From the NCBI GenBank assembly GCA_016927965.1, contig JAFGLP010000062.1, positions 1 to 19,902 on the forward strand: DNA of 19,902 bases. The letters are read 5' to 3'. The position numbers and the translations under genes were made by a program. The notes beneath the pieces were generated by a model. That model saw only the letters and a program-made list of their open reading frames with translations, was not told where the DNA came from and searched no databases. Below, piece by piece: positions 7,293 to 14,644 of the stretch; the first letter of the stretch is position 1, and each line of letters opens with the position of its first letter. The DNA comes from Dehalococcoidia bacterium. GTDB lineage: Bacteria; Chloroflexota; Dehalococcoidia; GIF9; UBA5629.

Positions 7293-7561
7293 ATGACCTC
7301 CATCCGGTAAGTCAGGTTCCCGTCGTCATCGGTGAGAACGAACCTCACTTTTTCTCCCGCTATCAGATAAGAATCGCTTTTTTCCCTTAAGGCACCGAAG
7401 TCTGCGGTTTCCAGGAAATTGTGCAGCATCTCAATTCTAGATTCCGTCCTGCTGTCCAGGTCGCCGCCGTCTAAACAACCTGCAACCAGGCGCTCATACT
7501 CTTTTTTGGCGGTCGTCTGGATGCAGTGTTCCAGGGTAGGGTAAAGCTCGATAACAGGCAT
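7271..7561 (-). CDS. Hypothetical protein, 96 residues
   Basis: I do not recognise the family. The N-terminal half (residues 8-55) looks helical and acidic, with LEHCIQTTAKKEYERLVAGC then SRIEMLHNFLETADFGALRE. The C-terminal half looks like a small beta sheet, with KVRFVLTDDDGNLTYRMEVI. There is no signal peptide or membrane segment. It begins 2 bases after the stop of the 7564-8010 gene on the same strand, so the two are probably one transcript. AAGGG lies six bases before the ATG. Confidence 0.75.
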   Translation of the reverse strand: MPVIELYPTLEHCIQTTAKKEYERLVAGCLDGGDLDSRTESRIEMLHNFLETADFGALREKSDSYLIAGEKVRFVLTDDDGNLTYRMEVIQEPRFE

Positions 7562-7563
7562 GG

Positions 7564-8010
7564 TTAACCCTTGTTCGGGCCCTGCACCGGTCCGGGTGCC
7601 TGCATCACCCTCAGAGGTATGCGTACCATCTCATGCCCCTCAACTACTATATGAATTGAGTAAGAACCGAACCTGGGGAATTCAATATTATCGTAGCGCA
7701 TGGCGATACGGCCAGTATTTTCAGTCCCCACCGGTGGACGAGGAATATTGATCTTGCTTTTTAATGCCGGCACTATCTCTTTTCCGTCCTCGTCGATGAA
7801 ATGCACTTCGAAATCCTTCTCTCCGCTTTCCACGATGGTAGCCCTCATCTGGATAACGAGGAAGAAACTGGGATGTTTAACAGGCGTCTTGGGCGCCATG
7901 ATAGTGTCGAATCCAATGCCCAGAGCATTGATTTTATTGGTTGTTTCAGCGTAATCACAAATAAAGGCGAAATCTACCTGCATAAGCCTTATTTTATCAT
8001 GTCCGTCCAT
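7564..8010 (-). CDS. DUF6941-like hypothetical protein
   Basis: A 148-residue soluble protein. It begins (from Met10) MQVDFAFICDYAETTNKINA, then LGIGFDTI. This resembles small bacterial proteins I recall as DUF6941, which open with a phrase like 'lLcDYA....gKlnliGifD.i' and are all-beta. The C-terminal part, with RIAMRYDNIEFPRFGSYSIH then IVVEGHEMVRIPLRV, is also a clear beta pattern. The function is unknown. Two starts are possible: Met1 at 8010, or Met10 at 7983, where homologues seem to begin. A weak AAGG is too close to Met10 to be decisive. It is divergent from the CNNM/CorC gene. Confidence 0.75.
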   Translation of the reverse strand: MDGHDKIRLMQVDFAFICDYAETTNKINALGIGFDTIMAPKTPVKHPSFFLVIQMRATIVESGEKDFEVHFIDEDGKEIVPALKSKINIPRPPVGTENTGRIAMRYDNIEFPRFGSYSIHIVVEGHEMVRIPLRVMQAPGPVQGPNKG

Positions 8011-8053
8011 TGGCGTTTAGTCTTTTGCCAGCTATGCCGGGGATGTTTTATCG

Positions 8054-8082
8054 TTGACTGCGTGTGTAGCTGATGGTATGAT
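8054..8082 (+). promoter_or_regulatory. Promoter of the CNNM/CorC-TIGR03936 operon
   Basis: TTGACT (8054-8059, five of six matches), a 17-base spacer and TATGAT (8077-8082, five of six matches). This is the best-looking promoter in the window. Transcription would start near 8089, leaving about 26 bases before the ATG at 8115. Confidence 0.65.
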
Positions 8083-8114
8083 AAGCGTACTGCCGGACAT
8101 TTACCGGTTTGTAT

Positions 8115-9392
8115 ATGGATAATTCGCACACTATATATTTCGTAATAATCTTTATCTGTCTGCTGCTGTCTGCATTCTTTTCAAGTGCTGAAGTAGCCAT
8201 CATTTCCATCAGCAGGATACGTGTTAAGCATCTGCTCAGTAATGACGTTAAATTTGCCGACTTGCTGCATAACCTGAAAGAAAAACCCGGTATATTCCTG
8301 GCGGCCATACTGCTGGGAAATAACCTGGTAAACATAGCTGCGGCTGCACTGGGTACTGTTATTGCGGTCAACCTTCTGGGAGAAAACGTGGGTGCACTGG
8401 TGGCAACCATTATACTGACTATCGTGATACTTGTATTTGCCGAGGTCATACCCAAGACAGTTGCAGCCCATAATGCAGAGAAGATGGCGCTTGCTTATGC
8501 TGTCCCTGTCCAGTTATTGATCTGGGTTTTGTATCCTTTTGTCTGGGTGCTGAATAAAATAGGCGCAGGCTTTACCCGCTTCATGACTGATAATGGTGAT
8601 ATCAAACCTACAGTGGATGAGGCTGAAATACGCACAGCGATTGATGTCGGCGAGGCGGAAGGCGTATGGGAAGAGACGGAAGCCGACATGATCCACAAGG
8701 CCTTCGAGTTTCCTGACCGGCCTGTTAGCGATGTTATGCGGCCGCGTACAGAGGTATCCTTTATTGAAGAAGGCACGACACTGGATGAATTCCTTAAAAT
8801 ATACAGCGATCATCCTCATTCCAGGTTTCCTGTTTACAAAGAGACCCCGGATAATGTAATCGGTATGCTGACAATTAAGGATGTGCTGATGTCCATGGCT
8901 AAAGGCGAAATTAAACCTTCGGAACCGGTAGATATTCTTGTCAGGCAAGCATATTTTGTTCCTGAAACCAAGCGGTTGGGAGAGTTACTGGCGGAGATGA
9001 GAGACAATAACTTGCACATGGCCATAGTTATTGATGAATTTGGCGGTGTTGCCGGTGTAGCCAATCTTGAGCACTTGGCTGCGGAGATAATGGGCAGCAT
9101 CGGCGATGAAATGACAGCTGGGGAAAAGGAGATCATCCCCATTGATGCCAACACCTTTGAAATCGATGGTGGGCTTAGGGTGGAGGAGGCCAATGAAGAG
9201 CTGGATCTGGAACTACCCTTCGGAGAATATGATACGGTAGCCGGATTCATATTAAGTCATTTAGGCCGCATCCCTCATCAGGGAGAGCACTTCAAATATC
9301 ATGATCTTACCATAGCAATTACCGAGATAGTCAACCGCAAGATCGAGCGTATTACCATAACTAGGGAAAAGAATGCACCGCCTGCGCCTTAA
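8115..9392 (+). CDS. Hemolysin C/CorC family (CNNM-type) membrane protein, probable divalent cation transporter
   Basis: A CNNM/CorC-type protein, a family linked to Mg2+/Co2+ efflux; 'hemolysin' is a historical name. Domains in order: an N-terminal DUF21/CNNM transmembrane domain to about residue 190, with the family motifs FFSSAEVAI, LLGNNLVNI and FAEVIPKT; a CBS pair at about 203-323, starting PVSDVMRPRTEV and including the second-CBS segment MAIVIDEFGGVAGV; and a C-terminal CorC/HlyC domain at about 338-418, with FEIDGGLRVEEANEEL. The CBS pair usually senses an adenine nucleotide with Mg2+. A TTG at 8109 is also in frame, but the ATG at 8115 is preferred. No Shine-Dalgarno site is evident. 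The end overlaps the next gene by 20 bases. Confidence 0.93.
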   Translation: MDNSHTIYFVIIFICLLLSAFFSSAEVAIISISRIRVKHLLSNDVKFADLLHNLKEKPGIFLAAILLGNNLVNIAAAALGTVIAVNLLGENVGALVATIILTIVILVFAEVIPKTVAAHNAEKMALAYAVPVQLLIWVLYPFVWVLNKIGAGFTRFMTDNGDIKPTVDEAEIRTAIDVGEAEGVWEETEADMIHKAFEFPDRPVSDVMRPRTEVSFIEEGTTLDEFLKIYSDHPHSRFPVYKETPDNVIGMLTIKDVLMSMAKGEIKPSEPVDILVRQAYFVPETKRLGELLAEMRDNNLHMAIVIDEFGGVAGVANLEHLAAEIMGSIGDEMTAGEKEIIPIDANTFEIDGGLRVEEANEELDLELPFGEYDTVAGFILSHLGRIPHQGEHFKYHDLTIAITEIVNRKIERITITREKNAPPAP

Positions 9393-10014
9393 ATTTACCC
9401 GCGGTGAAAAACTGAAGTTTCTTTCACACCTGGACCTGATGAGACTCTGGGAGCGTGCGCTCCGCCGTGCAGGGATTTCTCCTGCCTATTCAGAAGGTTT
9501 CAGCCCTCACCCTAAAATATCACTGGCTGCGCCGCTTCCGGTAGGTGTAACCAGCCAGGCTGAGATAATGGACATTTTCATGGAACAGCGCATCATACCT
9601 AACCTGTTTATTCAGCGGATATTACCTCAATTGCCTGACGGCATTACTGTCCTGGACACATTAGCGGTCAGCCTGCAGGCTCCTTCTTTACAGGCAAGCC
9701 TGCGATTAGCCGAATATCTCGTCGAAGTTGTTACAGATAAAGACCATGATAGGGTAAAAGATGAAATTGCTTCATTGCTGGCCAAAGAGCAGCTTGCCTG
9801 GCACCATGCGCGTGATACAGGGGAACGTTATTACGATCTGCGTGCATTAATAGATGATATCTGGCTGGCAGATAAAACGGATAATGGTTACCTCATCGGC
9901 ATGAGATTGAAATGCGGATCATCCGGTTCAGGAAGGCCGGAACAGGTGATAAAGGCGCTGGGCTTCGACCAGATTCCGGTTTCCATCGAAAGGACAAACC
10001 TCATATTCGACTAA
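9373..10014 (+). CDS. TIGR03936 family (DUF2344) radical SAM-associated protein
   Basis: A 213-residue protein of the DUF2344/TIGR03936 family. The N-terminal signature is clear: KFTRGEKLKFLSHLDLMRLW, then ERALRRAGI, AYSEGFSPHPKISLA and PLPVGV. In many bacteria this domain is fused to, or encoded directly after, a B12-binding radical SAM protein (TIGR03960), in a locus with ribonuclease E/G. Here no radical SAM gene is adjacent; the upstream gene is a CNNM/CorC transporter, which it overlaps by 20 bases. Translation is therefore probably coupled to the transporter gene. The biochemical function of the family is not established. The stop codon lies in a small palindrome (10011-10023). Confidence 0.88.
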   Translation: MHRLRLKFTRGEKLKFLSHLDLMRLWERALRRAGISPAYSEGFSPHPKISLAAPLPVGVTSQAEIMDIFMEQRIIPNLFIQRILPQLPDGITVLDTLAVSLQAPSLQASLRLAEYLVEVVTDKDHDRVKDEIASLLAKEQLAWHHARDTGERYYDLRALIDDIWLADKTDNGYLIGMRLKCGSSGSGRPEQVIKALGFDQIPVSIERTNLIFD

Positions 10015-10091
10015 CTAAGTTAGACGAAAGCCGGCGTGGGATTGCCGCATCCTGGTTGCCTCGGGACTGGCAAAACATGATAGACGCCGGT

Positions 10092-10120
10092 TTCAAATTT
10101 CTCTCATTTAGCAATATAAT
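10092..10120 (+). promoter_or_regulatory. Candidate promoter of the phosphatase-tilS-smr operon
   Basis: TTCAAA (10092-10097, four of six matches), a 17-base spacer and a perfect TATAAT (10115-10120). The predicted transcription start near 10127 leaves room for GGAGG at 10145-10149 and the ATT start at 10156. The surrounding gap (10015-10155) has no other gene. Confidence 0.6.
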
Positions 10121-10144
10121 AGGCCGTTATTATTTTCAGTCGGC

Positions 10145-10158
10145 GGAGGTCTGCAATT
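10145..10158 (+). promoter_or_regulatory. Shine-Dalgarno site and putative ATT start codon
   Basis: GGAGG at 10145-10149 is followed after six bases by ATT at 10156-10158. That codon takes the place of the initiator in a product reading (M)KLYLIRHGET, the usual N terminus of histidine phosphatases. Upstream in this frame the first stop is TAG at 10120-10122, and no ATG, GTG or TTG occurs between it and the RHGE motif. Confidence 0.6.
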
Positions 10159-10770
10159 AAACTGTATCTTATTCGCCATGGTGAAACTACATGGAACCAG
10201 CAGCGCATTATCCAGGGCAGTGGCAGTGATACCGATTTGAGCGAGACGGGAAAGGCGCAGGCCGAGAAGCTGGGCTTGAAGCTTCAAGACGTTCCCCTGT
10301 CTGCCATTTACTCCAGCCCGCTTAAAAGGGCGATGGACACGGCCGGCGCTATCGGCCGCTATCATAATCTGAAGATAATATCTGATCCTGGGTTGATGGA
10401 AGTACATGTGGGCGAGTTTGAGGGGATGACGCTGGATAAATTCGCCTCCGGATTCAGCCAGTTCATGGTGGACTGGCAAACCAGGGGTGAATCAGTTAGT
10501 TTTAACGGAGGTGAAAACCTGGGCGAATTCAAGCAGCGTGTATGGTCGTCTATAAAAAAAATAGTGCAGACCAATCAAGAAGGATGTGTAGCGGTTGTCT
10601 CGCACTATTTCGTAACTGCAACTATTGTTTGCACGGCGCTGGGCCTCCCGATAACACACATGGTGCGGATACGCATTCAACCAAGCAGTCAGACAATGCT
10701 CGAATTTGAAGTAGGCTGCGAACCTCGCCTATTGCTCCTGAGCGATGTCTGTCATTTGAAGGAGAATTAA
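10156..10770 (+). CDS. Histidine phosphatase family protein (phosphoglycerate mutase-like), putative ATT start
   Basis: A phosphoryl-transfer enzyme with a catalytic histidine in RHGET (H8 with the start chosen here). R58 lies in the SSPLKRAMDTA block, E82 in MEVHVGEFEG, and the second catalytic histidine H150 in VVSHYFV. Length is about 204 residues, typical for the family. The substrate cannot be read from the sequence; cobalamin-pathway phosphatase or phosphoglycerate mutase-like roles are both possible. The first conventional in-frame start is TTG at 10237, which would remove the catalytic RHGE motif, so it cannot give an active protein. ATT at 10156 has the best-placed Shine-Dalgarno site. 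CTG at 10162 is an alternative, and a sequencing error is not excluded. tilS begins 1 base after its stop. Confidence 0.88.
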   Translation: MKLYLIRHGETTWNQQRIIQGSGSDTDLSETGKAQAEKLGLKLQDVPLSAIYSSPLKRAMDTAGAIGRYHNLKIISDPGLMEVHVGEFEGMTLDKFASGFSQFMVDWQTRGESVSFNGGENLGEFKQRVWSSIKKIVQTNQEGCVAVVSHYFVTATIVCTALGLPITHMVRIRIQPSSQTMLEFEVGCEPRLLLLSDVCHLKEN

Positions 10771-10771
10771 G

Positions 10772-12202
10772 ATGCCTGCCGGCGCCAGCTCCCTCGAGAG
10801 AAGAATAACCAGCTTTATACGGGAATATGGCCTGGTTTCAGGGAATGAAATGGTGCTGGTGGCTGTCTCAGGTGGGCCGGACTCGGTCTGTCTTCTGCAT
10901 TTGCTGAATAGTGTGAAAAACGAATTAGGCATAGAGCTTCATATTGCCCATCTGGACCATGGTCTGCGTGGAGAAGAATCTGAGGCTGAAGCGAACTATG
11001 TCTGCGGGCTGGCTGAAAAGCTCGGTATTCCTGTGACCATAGAGAAAGGCGATGTCGAAGAGTGGAGCAGGATCAACAGGATGTCGCTGGAGGAAGCAGC
11101 CAGAGAAGTAAGATACAGGTTTCTGGGCGAGACTGCCAGGAATATTGGGGCGAGCCGGGTCGCAGTTGGGCATACCCGTGACGACCAGGTTGAGACCACG
11201 CTGATGCATTACCTGCGCGGTGCGGGTATTCAGGGATTGCGCGGGCTGCGGTCGGCGGCCCCACTGCCATATGCTTCTAAAGAGGACGGCATCTGGGTGA
11301 TACGCCCGTTGCTGGGCACCAGGCGTGAAGAGACGGCATTGTTCTGCCAGGCATTGGATCTTCAGCCCCGCCTGGATCCGTCTAACAAAGATACCAGGTT
11401 TTTACGCAACAAGGTGCGACTGGAGCTTATACCTTTGCTTAAGCAATATAACTCCGAGATAGAGGATGCCTTGGTGAGGCTGGCTGACCTGGCCGGGGAA
11501 GACACTGATTTTATTGATGAACAGGCTTTAAAAGTGCACAACCAGGTGACCACCAGAGAAAGCTGTATGACCTGCCTGGATTCCGGCAAAATGCGCGGAC
11601 TGCCGCTGGCGCTGCAGCGACGCATCTTTCGCATAATCCTGGGACATACGTATGGAAGCCTGAAGGACGTCGAAGCTGCCCATGTGGACTCGCTGGTCAG
11701 GCTGCTTTTTGGAAATACGGGCAAATGCGTGCATCTACCGGATGGCGTACTGGCCGCCAATGAACGCAGCCGCATGGTAATTTCAGATCCCGGCGCCGTC
11801 GTTCATCCGTGGCCTATATTGGACCAGTCGTACACTTTAAATGTTCCGGGCGACACAACGATCCCGGGCTGGAGGGTGACGGCCGATATAATCAATGAAA
11901 ATTATTACCGTGAAGATGATATATTCAGCGCCAGTTTTGACCTTAGTAAGGCCGGTCGGTCGCTGCAGGTAAGGGGCCGCAAGCCGGGTGACCGTTTCCA
12001 TCCGCTTGGTATGGCGCACAGCCGCAAGCTGCAGGACTTCATGGTCGATTCATCCATACCCCGAACATGGCGGGATACCGTACCTTTAGTGTGTTCGCCA
12101 TCGCACATTATCTGGGTCGTAGGCTGGCGCATGGATGAGCGTGTAAAAGTCACTACGAGCACAGAAGGTGTTCTGAGGCTGGAATTTCACAGGTCTAAAT
12201 GA
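10772..12202 (+). CDS. tilS: tRNA(Ile)-lysidine synthase
   Basis: Attaches lysine to C34 of the CAU-anticodon tRNA-Ile using ATP, changing decoding from AUG to AUA; this is essential in most bacteria. The PP-loop SGGPDS is at residues 33-38, followed by the family motifs LDHGLRGEES and GHTRDDQVET. A middle substrate-binding domain follows, then the C-terminal TilS domain around RGRKPGDRFHPLG, KLQDFMVD and a final IIWVVGWRMDERVKVT. The 476 residues fit a full-length enzyme. GGAGAATTAAG precedes the ATG. The stop overlaps the next gene by 4 bases (ATGA). Confidence 0.96.
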   Translation: MPAGASSLERRITSFIREYGLVSGNEMVLVAVSGGPDSVCLLHLLNSVKNELGIELHIAHLDHGLRGEESEAEANYVCGLAEKLGIPVTIEKGDVEEWSRINRMSLEEAAREVRYRFLGETARNIGASRVAVGHTRDDQVETTLMHYLRGAGIQGLRGLRSAAPLPYASKEDGIWVIRPLLGTRREETALFCQALDLQPRLDPSNKDTRFLRNKVRLELIPLLKQYNSEIEDALVRLADLAGEDTDFIDEQALKVHNQVTTRESCMTCLDSGKMRGLPLALQRRIFRIILGHTYGSLKDVEAAHVDSLVRLLFGNTGKCVHLPDGVLAANERSRMVISDPGAVVHPWPILDQSYTLNVPGDTTIPGWRVTADIINENYYREDDIFSASFDLSKAGRSLQVRGRKPGDRFHPLGMAHSRKLQDFMVDSSIPRTWRDTVPLVCSPSHIIWVVGWRMDERVKVTTSTEGVLRLEFHRSK

Positions 12203-12504
12203 AAACGGGTAAAGATAAATCGCCGGAATCCCATAATTATGCGAGAAAGACAGAAAAGGGAGTGTTTGACCCCGAGCTTGACCTGCATGCGATGACGGTC
12301 GATGAGGCCATACCACTGGTGCAGGAGTATATTGACAATGCTTCGCGTTCAGGATTGAGTGAAGTACGCATCGTCCATGGAAAGGGTACAGGTATCCTGC
12401 GGCAGGCGGTGATGCGTGAATTGAAAAAACACCCGCTGGTTAAGTCATACCGCGCCGGCGGCCGTTTTGAGGGGAGCACGGGGGCAACCGTAGTGCATTT
12501 ATAG
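12199..12504 (+). CDS. Stand-alone Smr domain protein
   Basis: A 101-residue protein made almost entirely of an Smr (small MutS-related) domain. It has LDLHAMTVDEA (residues 28-38, the LDLHG-type motif with alanine in place of glycine), RIVHGKGTGILRQAV and the C-terminal GGRFEGSTGATVVHL. Smr domains bind or cleave branched DNA or stalled mRNA. In bacteria they are often the C terminus of MutS2, but here the domain is free, preceded by a lysine-rich tail of about 25 residues. The start overlaps the tilS stop (ATGA), so it is translationally coupled and is the last gene before a strong hairpin. Confidence 0.92.
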   Translation: MKTGKDKSPESHNYARKTEKGVFDPELDLHAMTVDEAIPLVQEYIDNASRSGLSEVRIVHGKGTGILRQAVMRELKKHPLVKSYRAGGRFEGSTGATVVHL

Positions 12505-12516
12505 CTGAGGAAAAGA

Positions 12517-12545
12517 CAACCCCTCTCGTGAGGTGAGAGGGGTTG
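12517..12545. terminator. Strong hairpin between convergent genes, probable bidirectional terminator
   Basis: A perfect 11-base-pair stem (CAACCCCTCTC at 12517-12527 with GAGAGGGGTTG at 12535-12545) closes a 7-base loop. It lies 13 bases after the smr stop on the plus strand and 32 bases past the stop of the convergent repeat-protein gene. Reading on the minus strand the stem is followed by TCTTTTCC, a modest U tract; on the plus strand no U tract follows directly. It probably terminates the minus-strand gene best. Confidence 0.75.
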
Positions 12546-12577
12546 GGTGAAGAGTAAGGAGAATTTAGGTTTTTATT

Positions 12578-14437
12578 CTATTTTGTATCGCTGGTTGTTG
12601 AGAATGTGGGCAGGGGAACGGTGAAATAGACGAAACCGGGGTTGCTGCCGTCCTTAAAGGCGGCCAGGATGTACTGTCCTGATGAGCTAAAAGTGTATAA
12701 TAGCTGTCCATTATCATCCGTATATCCCGCCAGTGTGCCTTTTCCCCTGGTAGTATCGGCCTCATTCTGTATCCAGCCGTTGTGAACAGTTAACCGGTTT
12801 GATGTGCCGCTATTGGTTACTGTTAATCTGTTCTGTTCTCCCTGTGATTTGCTGCTGCCGGTCGTAGCGGGCATCGGTTTTACAATGGGGAGATTGTTGA
12901 CTTTCAAAACGTATACGGCAGCGCCGGAGACTGGCTGTGAGCTTGCTTTTTCCCAGACTTTTATACTGGCGCTGAGACCGGACGCCGAATCCATTGCGGC
13001 TTTGATTGCCAGGTCTTCAACTGCTTGAATTGACACGACCTTGATCCTGTCGCCGCCCGGCAGGCAGCCGTCTTTGAAGGCTATCAGTACATATACTCCA
13101 GGTTTGCTAAAGGTGTACTGCACTTCGCCGTTATCATCGGTAACACCAATTGTAATGGGCCGGACAGCGGATTGCAGCAGCAAAGCGGATGCTTCCTTTT
13201 CACTGATCTCTCCATCAGCGGCGGCCTTGGTTAATATCTGTATGGCTGTACCATTTTCAGCGGCTGAGGTTGAGGGGGTTGCTTTCAATGAAGCAGCTAC
13301 CCTGGCCTTGAAGGCATAAACAGTGGCATCTTCCGCCGGCAGGCTGCTGCTTTTATAGAAAGCTTTTATGGTAACTTCCTGCCCGGCAGGTGCAGGCGAG
13401 GGCGCTTTCACACCGAGTCGCTCTTTAACTGCCTCTTCGACCGTATCATCGATTTGATTTTTAATGTATATCCTGGCAAAGCCTGGTATGTAGCCGTCTT
13501 CGATGGCAGTCAGCATGTACCTCCCTGCGGAGGTAAATGTGTATGTGACTGTTCCATCGACGCCTGTATAGCCCAGCAAAAAGCCTTCCGACTGGATTTC
13601 CGCGGCATAATTAGCAGCTTCGATCTCATCCCAGGGGTACGCCCTGATAACAGTGGCATTTTCGCTGTTCCACTGATGCCGCTGGATCATTACGGTTTGA
13701 CTGGCATTAACGGAAGCTTTCAATTTGGCAGCATTACTCTGGATAACCGTGCTGGCCTGTATGCCGGCAGACGGGCTTGCTTGTTTGACCGTCTGCGCAA
13801 CCGCCTGTACCTTTTTTATCAGAGGGGCTGCTGATATGGTGTTTTTTGTGTCGCTGTCGGTAATCAGCCTGGCATAAACAGCCGCTCCCTCCACTTTAGT
13901 GCTGGAGTATCTCTCCGTCACTGTGAAGGTAACTTCCGTGTCAACGTTGGCTGCCCCAGGGCTTTTGATATTCAGCGCAGTTTTGGCTGCCAGCGTGACC
14001 GTGATGCGGGCAAAGCCTGGCAGGTAGCCTTCTTTAATAGCTACCAGCATGAATCTTGCTGATTCGCTGATCTGGCCTGTTACCGTGCCGTCGTTGCCGG
14101 TAGTCCCTATAAATAATCCTTTTGACTCCGCTGTTTCTGCAAAGTCGGACAGCAAGGTTGTATAATTGGTCTTGTCGGCCGTGATAACCAGGTCGTCTGT
14201 ATTAAGCGCATAGACCGAGGCTCCTGCTATTAATCCGCGATCGTGCTTGCTTGAGATGGTGATGGTTACCGGCCGGCTTACATCGGTTACCTTGGGTGCT
14301 TGTATCATGAGCGCCGGTGCCGGCTTAAGCTCTGACTCTTGCGTTTTATCAGAATCTGCCATGACAGGCGTGGCCGCCGGCAGGATAATGGCCGCAGCCA
14401 TGATAAGCGTTAGCAAACTGTAAAAAACCCTTTTCAA
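12578..14437 (-). CDS. Secreted protein with four Ig-like/carboxypeptidase-regulatory-like repeats
   Basis: A 619-residue exported protein of unknown function. A signal peptide covers about residues 1-27 (hydrophobic 7-22, then PVMADS). The rest is four units. Each has a strand-rich start (A-x-VYA-type strand at about 72-78, 184-190, 370-376 and 505-511), a loop of very different length (roughly 30, 97, 52 and 58 residues), and a conserved ending. The endings are IGTTGNDGTVTGQ with GYLPGFARITV, LGYTGVDGTVTYTF with GYIPGFARIYI, IGVTDDNGEVQYTF with GCLPGGDRIKV, and AGYTDDNGQLLYTF with GSNPGFVYFTV. No anchor is seen at the C terminus. The start is TTG, with GGAGG nine bases upstream. The transcript probably ends at the 12517-12545 hairpin. 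Confidence 0.85.
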   Translation of the reverse strand: MKRVFYSLLTLIMAAAIILPAATPVMADSDKTQESELKPAPALMIQAPKVTDVSRPVTITISSKHDRGLIAGASVYALNTDDLVITADKTNYTTLLSDFAETAESKGLFIGTTGNDGTVTGQISESARFMLVAIKEGYLPGFARITVTLAAKTALNIKSPGAANVDTEVTFTVTERYSSTKVEGAAVYARLITDSDTKNTISAAPLIKKVQAVAQTVKQASPSAGIQASTVIQSNAAKLKASVNASQTVMIQRHQWNSENATVIRAYPWDEIEAANYAAEIQSEGFLLGYTGVDGTVTYTFTSAGRYMLTAIEDGYIPGFARIYIKNQIDDTVEEAVKERLGVKAPSPAPAGQEVTIKAFYKSSSLPAEDATVYAFKARVAASLKATPSTSAAENGTAIQILTKAAADGEISEKEASALLLQSAVRPITIGVTDDNGEVQYTFSKPGVYVLIAFKDGCLPGGDRIKVVSIQAVEDLAIKAAMDSASGLSASIKVWEKASSQPVSGAAVYVLKVNNLPIVKPMPATTGSSKSQGEQNRLTVTNSGTSNRLTVHNGWIQNEADTTRGKGTLAGYTDDNGQLLYTFSSSGQYILAAFKDGSNPGFVYFTVPLPTFSTTSDTK

Positions 14438-14644
14438 TTTGTCTTTCCTCCCTGTTGCCTATTGGGGGCATTTTAATTGGTGCCCTGATGAATTATTTTT
14501 CAATTTTCATCTCTTGATTTGGAGCTCCATGCATATAATAACGGTGGCAGGGTCTGAATTGTTTAGATGGGAAAAAATGCAAAGGAGAAAATAAGTAACA
14601 TATCAGCGTTAGTATTGGACTTCTATTGAAAGGGGACTACGGCT

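Noticed and set aside
10011..10023. Perfect 13-base palindrome CTAACTAAGTTAG at the TIGR03936 stop codon
   Set aside because: The one-base centre cannot form a terminator hairpin and no U tract follows; with a single copy there is no support for an operator.
9912..10160. Plus-strand open frame of 82 residues spanning the end of the TIGR03936 gene
   Set aside because: Its first 100 bases overlap the real gene in another frame and the rest crosses the predicted promoter of the phosphatase operon; no motif is seen.
13454..13834. Plus-strand open frame of 126 residues
   Set aside because: Antisense to the four-repeat secreted protein, whose signal peptide and repeats establish the real frame.
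14514..14539. TTGATT followed by a perfect TATAAT on the plus strand
   Set aside because: The spacer is only 14 bases and there is no plus-strand gene downstream until 16784. The 207-base gap 14438-14644 otherwise shows only a short TGGAGCTCCA palindrome.
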